A DNA stretch of 64,000 nucleotides from Engraulis encrasicolus (Eukaryota > Chordata > Actinopteri > Clupeiformes > Engraulidae). Both the position numbers and the translations under genes were made by a program. This document shows, piece after piece, positions 50,816 through 63,008 of this stretch. How positions within the stretch are numbered: position 1 is the first letter of the stretch; each line of letters starts with the position of its first letter. The notes under the pieces are model-generated. The model was not told the origin of the DNA. It saw nothing but the letters and a program-made list of their open reading frames with translations, and did no database searches. The stretch is taken from positions 15,568,896 through 15,632,895 of the forward strand of contig NC_085862.1 in assembly GCF_034702125.1 (NCBI RefSeq), in the 5' to 3' direction.

Positions 50816-51295
50816 GGTCTCGCCATGCGTGGGCACGACAGTGGGGAGGGCAATTTCGACCAATTGATCAAGTACAAGGCAGAGGACGACCCTTGCCTTT
50901 CAAAATGGCTGACCAGGAAGAATTCATATGTATCTGCCCCAATCCAAAATGAATTTCTTACACTGTTCAGCTGTGCAATCATCAGGGAAATTGCAGATTC
51001 CATTACCGCTCTCCCATTACAGTACTCTGTAATGATGGACGGCACACGAGATGTGTCGGGTAAAGAGCAAGAGGCCTTTTGCTTACGTTATGTGGATCAT
51101 GACCTGATTGTCCACGAGGAATTTATTGGCCTTTACGAAGTGTCCACTACTACAGGCGAAAATCTTGCAAGGGTGGTGTTGGATGTGCTGCAGTGCCTGA
51201 ATATGCCGATCAGTGGGTTGCGGGGCCAGGCATACGATGGGGCGGCAAACATGGCTGGTAAATACAATGGTGTCAAAGCCCAGACCCGGCTGTAG

Positions 51296-52793
51296 AACCA
51301 AGCTATTGGACGGGCATTCGATGGGGTGTGGGGGGGCACCGTGGCAGGGGGTGTGGTGGTCCTCCCCCACAAAAATGTGTGTTTCTTAGATGCAATTTCC
51401 TGCATTTTAACCAAATTATGGGCCAGTTTCAGCTCAATACGGGACTGTAATTTTGTTCCAAAATACAGGACGATTCCATTATTTCAAGGGACGGTTGGCA
51501 ACTTTAGGCTGCCCAAGTAAACACATCACGCTTCCTTAGGCCAAAAGGCAGAGGGCATTCGGAGACATCCCGAGCCTGGTGTGCGAAGTTTCATTCATTC
51601 TGTATAATCATCGCTGCATAAATTGTTTCAGCTCAACACAGTTTGAAAAGCTCAGCAGTACACGGGTTCATTTCGAGTCTCGGTGGCACCGCGCGGCCAA
51701 ATGAAATGCAATAACGCAAACACTGTGGGTCTTTCCATCAACAGTCCAAAATCCACGACATCAACAATCATAGTATTAGATGCTGTCAAAACTAATGCAT
51801 TGTAGCCTACAGCGTTACACACAGAGCCATCACAGTCAATTGAATCCCTTTCAAAGCATATATAAGAATATATATGTTATGGATCAACCTACCGGTAGTT
51901 TCTACAACTAAATCCCTCAACAACCCACCCCTTTTTCGCAAATGAGCCGATCCTACTTCAAAGGGTAGCATGTCATTTTTCAGACGCCTCTTTGGTCCGA
52001 CGCGTCAATATTCCGATCCTACAGCCCACTAAAAAATTAAATTAAACCCTTTGCTCCGACAGCTCAAGGTTCCGACCAATGGCTGTCTGGGGTTGGTCAC
52101 CCTCCCAGGTCGTATGTCCTGCTTTTCCCGGTGCCAAGTAGGCTAGACTTCAGCTGCATGCGCTGCGATGAGCACATAGATGCCGTCTGAGTCGTTCTAG
52201 CTGTGTCCTTACCAAAACGTGTCAGTAGGCCTAGGCTATTGCAATGTTTCTGAGTTTTACATTTGTGCCTTGACCAAAACTTTCCCTAAACCTAACCTGT
52301 CACAGACAGCATGACCACTGCGCAGGCTGTGAGACTCAGAGATGACGGTTATCTAAAGCAGCTTTTGGATCGGAACATTGGACTGTCAGGACAAAGGGTT
52401 TCATTTTATTGGTAAAAAGTTATCTGAGACTAAGTGCTGTAGGATTAATGGGAAATGTTCGGAACATTGACGCATAGGACCAATGGGGGGTCAGAAAAAC
52501 GAGCAGACCCCACTTCAAAGCAAAATCATACATAATTTGGCCCAAGTCAACATGCCGCATCGGGCCCAGCAATATTAATGATCAGATTGCCTACCTTAAT
52601 ACGCTGTCTTGATCAGAGGACTTCTTGCAATTATTCCATTTAATGCACACTGTTTATAATATGTCCACACCCGTCTCAAACAGAACAACTGTCCGTCCTT
52701 GTACTCTGTTGATGTGCGCGCTTGGGTTTTGGCGTACAGGTAGCAATGGCCATGTCCCACACCCGGCTGAACTCGTCCTCACAACGTAGCGTT
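51296..52793. other. Non-coding stretch between two hAT relics
   Basis: The region 51955-52510 contains imperfect inverted arms of about 150 bp (CGATCCTAC...CCCTTTG.TCCGAC, mirrored as GTC.GGACAAAGGG...GTAGGAT). It is probably a non-autonomous DNA element. The rest shows no recognisable gene. Confidence 0.55.
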
Positions 52794-54026
52794 CTAAACG
52801 CACTCTGTCACACTGATAACCACACTCAAGCCCGTCATCAAATCAGTTTCCTCTCCCTGTAAAATTGTGTTGGCAGGGGTCAACAATGACAGAATGGTGT
52901 GGACGAAGTTGGCGATAAAAAGGAAGTTGGGCTCACCAATCTCACGCAGCAGTCCCGATGCCTCCACTCTGACCTCGGCGCTGTAAACACGGTTATCCAA
53001 TTCAGCCAGAAACGACGTCAAATCCTCAAAGGACTGAAGGATCGCTGACACCGTTGCCAGATGTCCTGTCCACCTCTGTTCCAGCAATCGTTTCAGATGC
53101 ACACCCTTGTATTGTGATGCAATCGTGGGCTTCTTGCAGAATTTGTAAAGTGCATTGCATAGCTCGAAAAAATCAGAGACAGCCGGCTCTGCAGACATGG
53201 CATGCACAACAACAAGATGGAGCTGGTGGTTGAAGCAATGCACATGGGGAACTTCTTGGCCCACTTTGTTCTAAATGAGTATCTGGACGCCGCCGTGTTT
53301 TCCGGACATCAGAGCTGCCCCGTCATAAACTTGGCTTAAGATCATGGAATCGTCCAACCCAGCCTTGCCTAGCTCGGACAGGATGATGGTGGCTAGAGTC
53401 TTGGCATCGCCCTTGTCTGCCGAAGCAATACACAACAGACGCTCGGTGGCTTCGTGCATTCTGTTAACATAACATCAGACGATAGAAATGTTCTCAGTGC
53501 CCGTCGGGTCCCGTGTGCCGTCTGCTTTGATGGTGTAAAATGAATCGCCTACCTCCTCCACGATAGCATCCTTAACGATGCTGCTGATGATCTCATTCTG
53601 GATGTCGTGGGACGTGTATGTAGCATTTCGTGGTATTGACTTCACAACTGTTGCCAGCTCGGGGTCTTTCTTGATCGTATAATTTAGCAGGGATAGAAAC
53701 AGCCCAGAGCCCCCCTTGTCCATGTCGTCAAACGCATCCATGGTGCCCCGCAATGGTAAGTGGTTTTCCACCAGGAACCCGATTACTTCGATCAAACTGG
53801 AGATACAGTATCTGTTCCTCAGCAGCTGGTCCACGTTTACTAAAGTCGAAATCTCCTTGCCTGCCTGTACATGCCTCTCTCTCTCCTTCCAACTCATATA
53901 CGCTGCCAGGTGTTCCTTCGATTGTTCATGCTTGTGGAAGCCTCTGTCCTTCTCTGTTGCGCTTTTCCAGTTTCGATAGCCCACGCTCCCAAACACATCT
54001 GTGGAAGCCGATCTCTTTGTAACCAA
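52794..54026 (-). pseudogene. hAT transposase (ZMYM1-like), C-terminal portion, with two nonsense codons
   Basis: A single frame broken by TGA at 53475-53477 and TAG at 53271-53273. Visible parts: GSVGYRNWKSATEKDRGFHK with HEQSKEH (end of the TTF zinc finger), the LPLRG and FLSLLNY-IKKDPEL region, YTIKADGTRDPTG, SQVYDGAALMSGKHGGVQ, and HVHCFNHQLHLVV leading into the region where the second catalytic residues lie. It ends at TECV. Related to, but not the same as, the plus-strand hAT relic at 49.8 kb. Its N-terminal part appears at 55.7-56.0 kb. Confidence 0.85.
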
Positions 54027-55719
54027 GTGGTAAGGACAGGAGAGTTTTAAACTCTAAATTTCACAGTTTTTCTTACTAAATAGACTACGCCACCCTGGGA
54101 TAAGAATGGGAACTACAGCCCAGGGACTGTATGAAAACCTTAGATTTGACCCCCACACAAGTTCTGTTGCATTAACGAGGAAACGTGGATTCCGTAACAA
54201 AATAATCTCTTTATTAACAATTTCACATATAAATATAAAAATCCGGACAGTTTAAAATATTTCCCACCACAATGCACACACACACTCACACTCACATACA
54301 CACTCACACAAATCGGTACAAAAAGGGAGGGTTCTCAAATACAGGGCAGGTGCACCCAAGAGGGGGGAATTATACTAAGCCCCCTGTATAGGCCTTGGAT
54401 AAGTACACACAAACACTCGTGCCCATGCACACACTAAGTGAAGGTGAATTATTGCACTCACACACAGGTAACACTGCACTGCACTGCACTGCAATTCACT
54501 GCACACCACGTGACCGGACCCACCACCAGGGGGGAAGAGGACCTCCCTCTGGGATTACCTGCACCTGTTAACAGAAAAGAAAAGGGTAAATAAAGGGGTA
54601 ATCAAGGGCCTGCCACTTGCCCAGCAAATAAAGACAAACAAAATAAAATAAACTGAATTGCAGGGCCCACCAGCAAAATCTAACTCGCCACAGAAAGAGG
54701 TTGCTACAGGCGAGAGCAGGACTGATGAGAATTAGTAACAACAATCAGGCCAGGGGCATTGGTTTAGGCTACAAGCCGTGCACACTCAGTAATTACAGAA
54801 GCAAAACACAATAATTCAAATTGAAGTTCCCAACTCAAGTCAAAAGAAAATAATCAAACAGAAGAAAGAAACATCCCTCAAAGAAAATGTACAAAATAAA
54901 CAAATGAATCGTGCTCTCACCACGACATAACAGGACACTCACTCACACAGACTACATTCACGCACACACTGAACTCGGCCACATGCGCCACCTGCGCAAG
55001 GTAACTTATGCTGGGCTGCTGAATGCTTTCGGAGTAATAGCCCTCGGATGACCGGACACTGCGACGCGTCAGTCCGAAGCACGTATCGAGGGGGGACAAA
55101 ACAGCAGCAATTCAGAGCGAACCGGGAGTCTGCAGCTACACCCAGGCGCCTACAAATACAGAGGATAATGCGATGTAACTGGGCTATTGTACCAATTTTA
55201 CAACGTGATGAAAAGTTGAAGCGGTATACTCACGTTCCACAACAGCAGAGGAGGAGAGGAGGAAGACAATAAAGGCCGACGAGTCAGAGGAAACTCAAAC
55301 CCACGCTACAACAAAATACATAATCGGTTAGACCCGAGTCAAACAAATCAAAACTTTAGCGAACGTGTGGCGTCATTTGGGTGGCCTACCTGAGCCAGAA
55401 GGAGAGAGCTCTCGGAGCTTTGGTAGATGAACAGGGTAGCCAACAAACAGCTGATGGCACCGGTAGATACACTTGTACGAGGCGGAGAGCGTGTCACGCC
55501 AAGTTGAATTTGGCAACAGATCGGAGTGCAAAGAGTAGACCAGAATGCACGTTTGGATGGACAAAGGAAAGCACGTTGACCGACAGCTATTCCTCCTAGC
55601 TTGCAAAAAAAACCGGCGTCTCAGCTGGAGAGAAATCAGCTGTGAGATCAGCTGATAGGTCGGTGTGACGTGATGACGCACGCACCGCAAATGAAAAAGG
55701 AACGTCAAAGCCCACTTTG
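54027..55719. other. 1.7 kb separating the two parts of the minus-strand hAT gene
   Basis: Either an intron or an inserted element. The hAT protein would normally be continuous across it. It holds short CA-rich stretches (54275-54312), GCACT repeats (54476-54490) and non-coding sequence. I could not define termini or splice sites. Confidence 0.5.
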
Positions 55720-56034
55720 CTACATCTTGGAGCTAGAGCTAGCTGCCTGGCGGCAGTAGAAGCAGAAGGCGGCATCAGCACTCACACTATACTCCAGCCA
55801 TTCCCGCCGGGATAACCATGTTGACACGAAGGACCACTTCTTTCCGCCAAACATGCTGCCTGGATATTGCCGTAGTGTTCGCTGTCTAGGTTTGTCAACT
55901 CCAAGGTCATCTGGCGCTCCTCTGGCGACTCCCTCACTGCTGCTGCTTGCGGCTGAGTTGAGGATGTAGAACAAGGTACGGCTCATAGATTCTAGTCTGT
56001 GGTAGGATATGTTAAATAGTTTCCCATCATGCAC
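55720..56034 (-). pseudogene. hAT transposase N-terminal portion with TTF-type zinc finger
   Basis: Contains PDDLGVDKPRQRTLRQYP, then WSFVSTWLSRREWLEYS and AAFCFYCR, the typical start of the TTF/zf domain of ZMYM1-like hAT proteins. The matching continuation (VGYRNWKSATE) lies at about 53980 on the same strand. Confidence 0.75.
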
Positions 56035-56684
56035 TACAGTGGTTGAGGCAACATTTATCAGAGAAAATGCAACTTATCACGACTAAATATCTTATATCTA
56101 ATATTTAAAGGCACCTTTTGATGTATTTCGTGTTTATTGTTGGCTTTAACAATGCAAAGTGATACTTTGATCGTTTGTAATGAAATGATCATTTGTAGTG
56201 TGTGTAACCACCGTCTTTGAAATTTGAGTGTCAAACCCCAACTCCCCCCGGGGGGGATATCTACTGAAATCATATGAGTCGATAAAATACATTTAAAAAT
56301 CAAATAATATTCTTTATGAACATAGTTAGCAACACACTTCAAATATTGTCCTTGTATAGTGTGTTGATGGACATTTTCACATGATTAAGCCATTTTTGAC
56401 AGAGGTGAGCCTCGTTCTCCGTTAATTTCCATTTCTCTGACCTACCTACAGATAATGGCCGCTACAGATTGCCGTAAAAGGGGGGCGGGGTCCTCTCTAG
56501 TGTTATTTTCTATCTCTATGGTGTCCCGTTTCTTAGGGAGGTGAGTGAAAGTGCAAAAAATCCACTTAAAATTCCACTTCGACCGAGTGGGTGTAGGACC
56601 CCCCCTAACGACCGAGTGAAAGAACACATTACCCAGAATACAGTGCGAATTGTGACCACCCGGCCGAAAAAAACAAAACAAAAC
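56035..56684. other. Intergenic, possible 5' region of the Myb/SANT-like gene
   Basis: No gene recognised. The last 200 bp are CG- and A-rich and run into the ATG at 56685 with a short A-rich leader. Confidence 0.4.
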
Positions 56685-56715
56685 ATGGCATCTCAACAGA
56701 AGGATCAACACAAAT
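56685..56715 (+). CDS. Possible first exon of the Harbinger-associated Myb/SANT-like gene
   Basis: ATG-GCA-TCT-CAA-CAG gives MASQQKDQHK plus one base T, then donor GTAAGT. In similar fish genes the next residue is Trp, which T plus GG from the next exon would provide. The connecting exon (the first Myb helices) was not found within the window, so the link to 62081 is inference. Confidence 0.4.
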
Positions 56716-57287
56716 GTAAGTACAATTTCTTATAAATATGCCTCAGTTCGAAATTCCAAGAAAGCTCCTTGACGTGTATGTATTTTTCTGTCATTATCAG
56801 TGACATTTGAAGAGTTGCTTCCCGTGCTGAGCCTTTTCAACATGTCTGTATCAACGCTGTTTACAGTTAACGGTCTTTAAAAAGTTATGTTAGCCTACGA
56901 GCTGTTATCGTTGCGCTTAGTCGCAAGTTATGTAATAAGTTTTATGTAGCCTAATGGTGGAAACACATGTCGTCAAGAAGTGGCATACTACTGGAACTGC
57001 AGTAATATATTACCACTTAATTGACGGCAACGAAATAGTTGACTTGCTTGAGGTTACCCCCTGTATCTAATGGGTTACACCGTAGCAACTGATCTGTCGA
57101 TTGACCGGTTGATAGATGTTGTATGGACCGTGGAGCAAACTGCCTTAAAACATTTTTATCATCTATCAATGACTTATTGATTATTGTTGTAGGGACCGCT
57201 GACCAGACCAGGGGACCATTCCATCACTGGCGCTGAATTCAGCGGCGCTTACGCGCAAAAGCGGAGTTTCAACTAACAGCAGCTTAA

Positions 57288-59809
57288 AGCAACACTCCGT
57301 TTTTTTGGACACAGGACCTCATTTCCGAGTCAGTGTTAGAAGTGTGTCCAGATTGTTTTTTTGAAATTCCATGCAGTCCTTGTAAAACCGCGTCTCGATG
57401 TTGCTATGCTAGCGCAAGTGATCCACTTTTACTAGCATGACCCAAAAAAGCAGTCTTAACAAATTCAATAAGCAATCAAATCACGTCAATTATTATGCCA
57501 GGCTGTGGATGTGAAGGTTTGTGGTGATAGAATACTGTTTCAAATAAAACTGACCTGGCCTTACATAGATTTTTGTAATAAGGTGAACTAGTTTCTCCTA
57601 GTCAGCGGAATTTTACCTTGCTCTCGACAGCTGTGATCAGATAACCACTTCAACAGTGAGACGCCAGCTAGAACCACTCTACATTACTGCGTTTTTTTAA
57701 TGTATAGTGGAATATAAACCAACAACGTGGCAACATGGTAAATAAATGTGCATATAAAATTGCGACAATAGAGCCCATAACCGTTCTCATTCTTTTCCTG
57801 AAAAAGACCCGGAAAGAACAAAACTACTCCTATCTGCAGGAGATAGTAAACACATCCGACGCTACGTAACAGGGTGATCTGCAGTGATCATTTCAGCCCT
57901 GACGACTTCATAAAGTCAATCAGAATAGCCACAAAGAAAAGTCTGAAAACATTTGCGGTGCCATTCGCCTTCCCAATCCCTGGTGTGCCACAGCCACTGT
58001 GATACCAACAGTCTCCGAAGATCACGTTTGTCCTAGCTTACACAGGCATTCTGCTGCTGTCACTGTAGCAGTGTTTTACTGATGATGATTTAGCTAACGT
58101 TACCTAAACCTTTGCTGTGCTTTACGTGCTATGGCTGGTGTGCCTTCATTGCAATAGTTACACAGTACACTGTTTACATAAACTTACACGGCAGCTTCGT
58201 TCTTCAACTAGGGAACAACTCACAAAATGTTTTGATAACTTACCGCATTGACAACTGGCCATTGGTTCCAGCAGGTCCAGGTATTTTTTCTCGACTGAGA
58301 AGAATGTTTAGCACTCCACAATTGAGCTACAAGTCCTGGTGCTCCGTTATGCACACATCTCGAGATGTGCTGTGCCAGCACCTAGACCAGGGGTGTCAAA
58401 CATACGGCCCGCGGGCCGCAGCCGGCCCGCCAGAGGGTTCCATCCGGCCCGGATGTAAAAAAAAAAAAAAAAAATTAACATTTTTTTTTTTTTTTTTTAA
58501 AATGAAATAACCGAAATGCGCAATTACGGCCCTTGGGGCAAAATCGAGACCTGCATGACATTAACCCAATGGTCCCTCTGTTACACTATATGTAGTAAAG
58601 TGCACATCACACTTCTATTATAAATAGTGAATTTGTACTGTAACAGGCATTTGATAAAGCTCATATATTATAGACCTCATATATAGAGATAAAATGTTAA
58701 TACTTCTTATTCGTATTGTATTGGTATTGGTTGTAATTAAATAATAAATATAATTGGATTTGTATTAGTTCCTATTAAGCGCAAACTGAAAACGGGATGT
58801 TAGAATGCGTGAAAATGCAGGAAATAACACATAAGAAATACAAAATTTTTAATTGACAGTTGCCAATGAATGAATGAAGTCAAGGACATTTTCCATAGAA
58901 TTATCAGTATTGCATTGCTTTCTACATACACATAAACGTGATAGTACTGTCACTAATCCTCTGCTTTACGTTTTTTTTTTGTTTTGTTTTTTGCGATGAT
59001 GTTACTAATGCGGCCCGCTTGAGGTCCACATGGGTTGTATGCGGCCCCCGGACCAAAATGAGTTTGACACCCCTGATCTAGACTATGGAACGATGCAATC
59101 TCTTGCATCTGTGGGGAAACTAAGTCCCAACTCGGCAGCAAAAACATTCTTCTTCCATCTCCAATGCTTTGCAATTTCGGCACTGACACGACACCAATCT
59201 GTTATTCTGTTCCGGCTTTCTGCTACCGTTTCAGTGGCTGCTGCCTCATACAGAGCGCGCTCTTGTTCGGACCTTTTCAAATCCATCTCAACTCTAATGC
59301 AGTATATTCCTTCTCATACAGGTATGCTTCTGAATTTGCTCGTCCTCATCATCAAAAGCGTCGGGTTCTCCGAACATTGCCATTCTTTTTTTATGATCAG
59401 GGTTCGTCTGATCGTAGTTCTAGCAGACAGCTGCGCTCAAAACAAACTTGACAGTGAGAACCGGTAACATTGGTGTTAGATATCAGTCCGCGACTGCCAA
59501 ATCAGGAAGTACTTTGCTGCGGGTGAGCAATGTAATTATAAGGTTGGTTTACTCCCTAAATCTCTGTATCGACGTGGGTACTGTATGTGTGTCGATAGCC
59601 TGGCGAAGTAATTGACGTGCTTTGAGTGTTTATTGAACTTGTTAAGACTGCTTTTTTGGGTCATGCTAACAAAAGTGGATCACTTGCGCTAGCTTAGCAA
59701 CATCTACCTGTGGTTTTACAATGACTGTATGGAATTTCACACTACACACTTCTAACACTCCGGCTGACTCGGAAATGAGGTCCTGTGTCCAAAAAACCGG
59801 AGTGTTGCT
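57288..59809. mobile_element. DNA transposon with TTAA target and about 180-bp inverted ends
   Basis: AGCAACACTCCG begins the left end and CGGAGTGTTGCT closes the right, with TTAA on both sides (57284-57287, 59810-59813). The inverted repeat continues imperfectly to about 57470 and from about 59640. TTAA plus AG ends suggest Kolobok, though piggyBac also uses TTAA. A minus-strand open stretch (59083-59286) with basic and acidic residues may be a decayed coding part. No confident domain. Confidence 0.75.
58388..59075. mobile_element. hAT-type element, 688 bp, nested in the TTAA element
   Basis: CAGGGGTGTCAAAC and GTTTGACACCCCTG are perfect 14-bp inverted ends. The flanks ACCTAGAC and ATCTAGAC match at 7 of 8 bases. 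Subterminal GCGGCCCG motifs occur on both sides, with A/T homopolymers inside. Confidence 0.92.
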
Positions 59810-60206
59810 TTAAACTTGAGGCAGACGCCGTTCCAACACTGAGGATCAGCTGCGTCTTGGCTAGTTTCACTTCAGCCGCGCTCGCTGACTATAGAAGTCA
59901 GTGGCCGCGCTCATCAAAGCTGGCGTTGCGCTCGTGCACGTTGTACATGGGAAGTCCATATCGACGATTGTCGAAAATGCGATCATGTTGTAGACTCGGG
60001 CACGCGTTGTCAAATCAAGTCTTTATCAGAGTTATTAGGCGACCATCTGTAGGTGAGCGGTAACGCAACCGTACTTTGATTGAGAGACATGCGTTCAATC
60101 CCCACCATGCGTAATGACAGATCATAACTCAATTATCGAAGGGAGAGTCTCGTCCGAACCTCGACTGCCATCATTTCAATGCGCAAAAATAAAATGCTTG
60201 CATCAT

Positions 60207-60754
60207 CTAAAGCCGGGCATACACTGTGCGATATTTTCACTCGTGGGTCTTAAGCTTCTGCTCACACTGCACGATGGAATTTCACTGTTTAAAAGTTCAC
60301 AACTGACGACTCACGTCCTGACACTACACGAGCCGACAGTCGGATGCGAGCGAAATGCTTCCACCATACGGTGCGACAGGCATGTTTCCCCGGTCTTCAG
60401 AGGAGGGAACATGCGCACCTGAGGTGGAGATGAGGTCGCGCTCAACAGCGAATCGCACGGCCCTATTAATTCGTGCATGTGAAGTGTCAAATCGGGTCGT
60501 AGCACTGCTTTAACTGTGCGATTTACGCACGAGCCACGACCAGAATTTCAAACCGTTTTGATTTTCTGGCGACCCTGCGATTGCACGATCGTGAGGCGAA
60601 ATCGCTTGTCGTTACCCCATGTACACTGCACGATGCGAGACTCACGATTGACCTGCGATTGAGCAAGAATTCGGCCCGACTCTCAAAAAGTCGTGCGAGT
60701 GCCAAATCGGGGCAAAATCGGGGTAAAAGTCGCACAGTGTAAGCCCAGCTTTAG
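60207..60754. mobile_element. Non-autonomous TIR element with CACTGTGCGA ends
   Basis: CTAAAGCCGGGCATACACTG then TGCGA at the left matches the complement of the right end (AGTCGCACAGTGTAAGCCCA then GCTTTAG) with two or three mismatches over about 25 bp. The interior is dense in TGCGATT/CACGAT words on both strands. 548 bp, non-coding. Confidence 0.75.
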
Positions 60755-61023
60755 GTGTTTTAATGTTATCTTTCAGAAGAATTTCTTTTATGATAAAAGG
60801 CATATACTAGGTAAACCGTTAGGCAGAGATAATTGAATCATTGCAATGCAAACTCCAGGTATCTGCAAGGTGGTTGTGAAGACGTTTTTTTATTGCCTAT
60901 GCTGAAAATAGCCTAGACATTTAAGGTAGGCCTATTGGTAGACCTATTGCTTGACAGCAAATGAAGCCAGCCACAAAGCGACATCAAAGGAGAGAATAGG
61001 CAAAACGTATGTTATAAAGTTTT

Positions 61024-61102
61024 CATTTCTAACATGTCGCCATGCAAGACTTGAACCCGGGACGACCACTTCTTACGCAGCGCACCTGCCCACTGTGCCA
61101 TT
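61024..61102 (-). repeat. tRNA-like sequence (SINE head or pseudogene)
   Basis: On the minus strand TGGCACAGTGGGCAG fits a pol III A box and GGGTTCAAGTC a B box with tRNA-like spacing. A cloverleaf was not verified. Confidence 0.4.
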
Positions 61103-61554
61103 CACGTCTTCATTGTCTAGGAAGGAATTGTCCAATATCATCTTAGTAAATCAACACTATAAATGTTTTTTAAAATGTGCTGATTATCAGAAATCCCGCA
61201 AAATGAAAGACAATGGTAACTATTGCAGTTTTTACTGGCATTATCACATCATAGACTATTAAAATAGAGTGATTGGTTTGCTTTGATCTCGTAAAATGAT
61301 GGCGGGAATCAAGCGGAACGTGCCCGTTGTGACAGCTGTTTCCTACAGGTTCATGTTTTGTGCAACACTGATTCATTTAGCCTGGTGTTAATCCTGGGAG
61401 CTACCAGGTTAACGTTGGAGCATAAATTACAGTGGCAACTCAGCTGAGTTTCAGGTTAGCAAGGCTGATGGAACGGATCTCTGTCTAAAAATAGCTTAGT
61501 TTACCGGCTTAAGCTCGGATTTGGGGTTACCGCCGTTGATGGAATGGTCCCCAG

Positions 61555-62080
61555 ATGGCTTATTGCCTTTTGGGCAGAGCATCACAAGTTTCCTGGTGAA
61601 CCTGTAGCCCAGCCCCCGCCCTGGGCGTCAACACATAGCTTCTGGTTCACCAGGAAACATCACAAGGGCTTCTCAAAGAAAAAATATGCCTCCAAAGTCT
61701 TGTGGGAGTGAGTATTTCCTAGGTCATCATCAGATCATTATCTACATCAGTGGTTTCCAACCGTGTGTGTGTGTGTGCACACATTTAATTTCCAGTTGTG
61801 GACAAAGTAAAAGAACAAATAGCTACTCCATTGTACCCACCTATTGAGATAGACTGTGTTATTACTGAAAAACAATAAAAACCTAACCAGGACCCACCAC
61901 AAACTCAATCCAACCTGTGCAGATTCAGCTTATCTTAAGTCAATTACATTGGTCTAGGCCTACTTTTGACTCAGATAAGTAACGTGTTGGAAACTGCTTA
62001 AAAAAAAGCTTTGTCCACCACTGTTCATTTCCTTCAGGATTAACACAAATCTCCCATTCCTAATTCTACTCTGTTTCCAG
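61555..62080. other. Non-coding stretch before the Myb/SANT-like exons
   Basis: Contains a short inverted repeat TTTCCTGGTGAACC / GGTTCACCAGGAAA (61590-61660) and a small GT run (61763-61778). No gene. Confidence 0.5.
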
Positions 62081-62689
62081 GCGAGCTGTGAAAGAGCTGG
62101 GTTTGGAGGGCAGAGTGACCAGCCATCAGGCATCAAAAAAATGGGAAAATCTCAAAATGAAACACAGGGTATTTACAGGTCTTTGTCACTCATTACATAC
62201 TCCCCCCCTCTCTCGCCATGACATTTATTTATTTATTTACCTAATTTATATGTTTATTTTTATATTGCAGAACCTGCGGACACCAAGGACTGGGTCTGGG
62301 ACAAGTGAGGGGGAAGAAACGGCCTCTTCATGGGCATATTTTGAGGAGATGCATGCTGTGCTGGGGGGTACACTCAAAGGCCTTGGGCAATCCAGTGCCA
62401 CTGCTGTTGGTAAGTTTAACACCCATTTAAAATTCAAGCATTTTCAAGGTGTTCAAGCACCAGTGGGAATTTAATTCAAGTGTAATGTCATGGAATAATG
62501 TGCTGATCTGATCCATGTACATTTTCCTTCTAGTCAATTATAGATCCGGATGCCCCTGCACCTGGCCCTGACCCTCCATGCTCCACCTCTGCCCCATCCC
62601 CTACCTCCACTTCCTCTGTCACCCCTTCTCCTCCCCAGAAGAGAGCGAAGAAGACCGACTGTCTCCTGGAATTCTTTAAGAGGCGTTGA
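62081..62689 (+). CDS. Myb/SANT-like DNA-binding domain protein of a Harbinger-type element (three exons)
   Basis: Exons 62081-62168, 62271-62409 and 62544-62689, all with GT-AG borders and consistent phases. The first gives the end of the Myb-like helix-turn-helix (RVTSHQASKKWENLKMKHR). The second gives NLRTPRTGSGTSEGEE then W-YFEEMHAVLGG, typical of this family. The third is a Pro/Ser-rich linker ending KRAKKTDCLLEFFKRR, followed by the stop TGA at 62687. In Harbinger transposons such a protein partners the transposase in DNA binding and nuclear import. Its own N-terminal exons are missing or displaced (see 56685), so it may be a decayed copy. Confidence 0.7.
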
Positions 62690-63008
62690 AGGAGGAGAGA
62701 TGCCATGAGCAGGCAGAGGCCAAGACTGACCGCTTTTTAAGCTTGTTTGAGAAGCTCATTGAGAAGCTATGAAATGTTTTAATACAGTATTTAATATTGT
62801 ACATTCGTGTTCGTTAATTTATCTATTTAATTATCTTTATCTATTTATTTATTTTATTTATTTATTTAAACATATTGCTATTTGCACAATTATTATTATT
62901 ATTTGTTATATTTTTATATTGCCCTTGTATTCTTAATATATATATATTTTAATAAAGACAAGACAAGTTATTTCTTGTTGCATGTTCAAATGTATATTAA
63001 TGTTTCCT

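Larger units (their letters stand above)
49791..51295 (+). pseudogene. hAT transposase (ZMYM1-like), decayed and interrupted
   Basis: It carries the TTF-type zinc finger region with RFPWLHVSPCVEGVLCFYC and AGYKNWKKALERFESHEKS. After an insertion it continues with the DUF4371-like part of the transposase: LIKYKAEDDPCL, MMDGTRDVSGKEQ, FIGLYEV and GQAYDGAANMAGKYNG. Lesions seen: TAA at 49851 in the frame of the zinc finger, the 597-bp repeat insertion at 50219-50815, and a stop at 51293 that removes the catalytic C-terminal half. The family excises and integrates hAT DNA elements. This copy cannot be functional. Confidence 0.85.
57222..61552. mobile_element. Possible 4.3-kb outer transposon bounded by GGGGACCATTCCATCA
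   Basis: GGGGACCATTCCATCA at 57222-57237 is complementary to TTGATGGAATGGTCCCC at the right (ending 61552) over about 15-16 bases. Between them lie the TTAA element, a hAT MITE and the CACTGTGCGA element, so it would be a nested stack. Target duplication not identified. Confidence 0.5.

Noticed and set aside
55048..55781. Short open frames in the 1.7-kb stretch between hAT parts
   Set aside because: No motifs and no splice sites, with arginine-rich low-complexity content.
60050..60125. Possible tRNA gene near GAGCGGTAACGC ... GCGTTCAATCCCC
   Set aside because: A B-box-like stretch is present, but the A box is poor and no acceptor stem pairing was evident.
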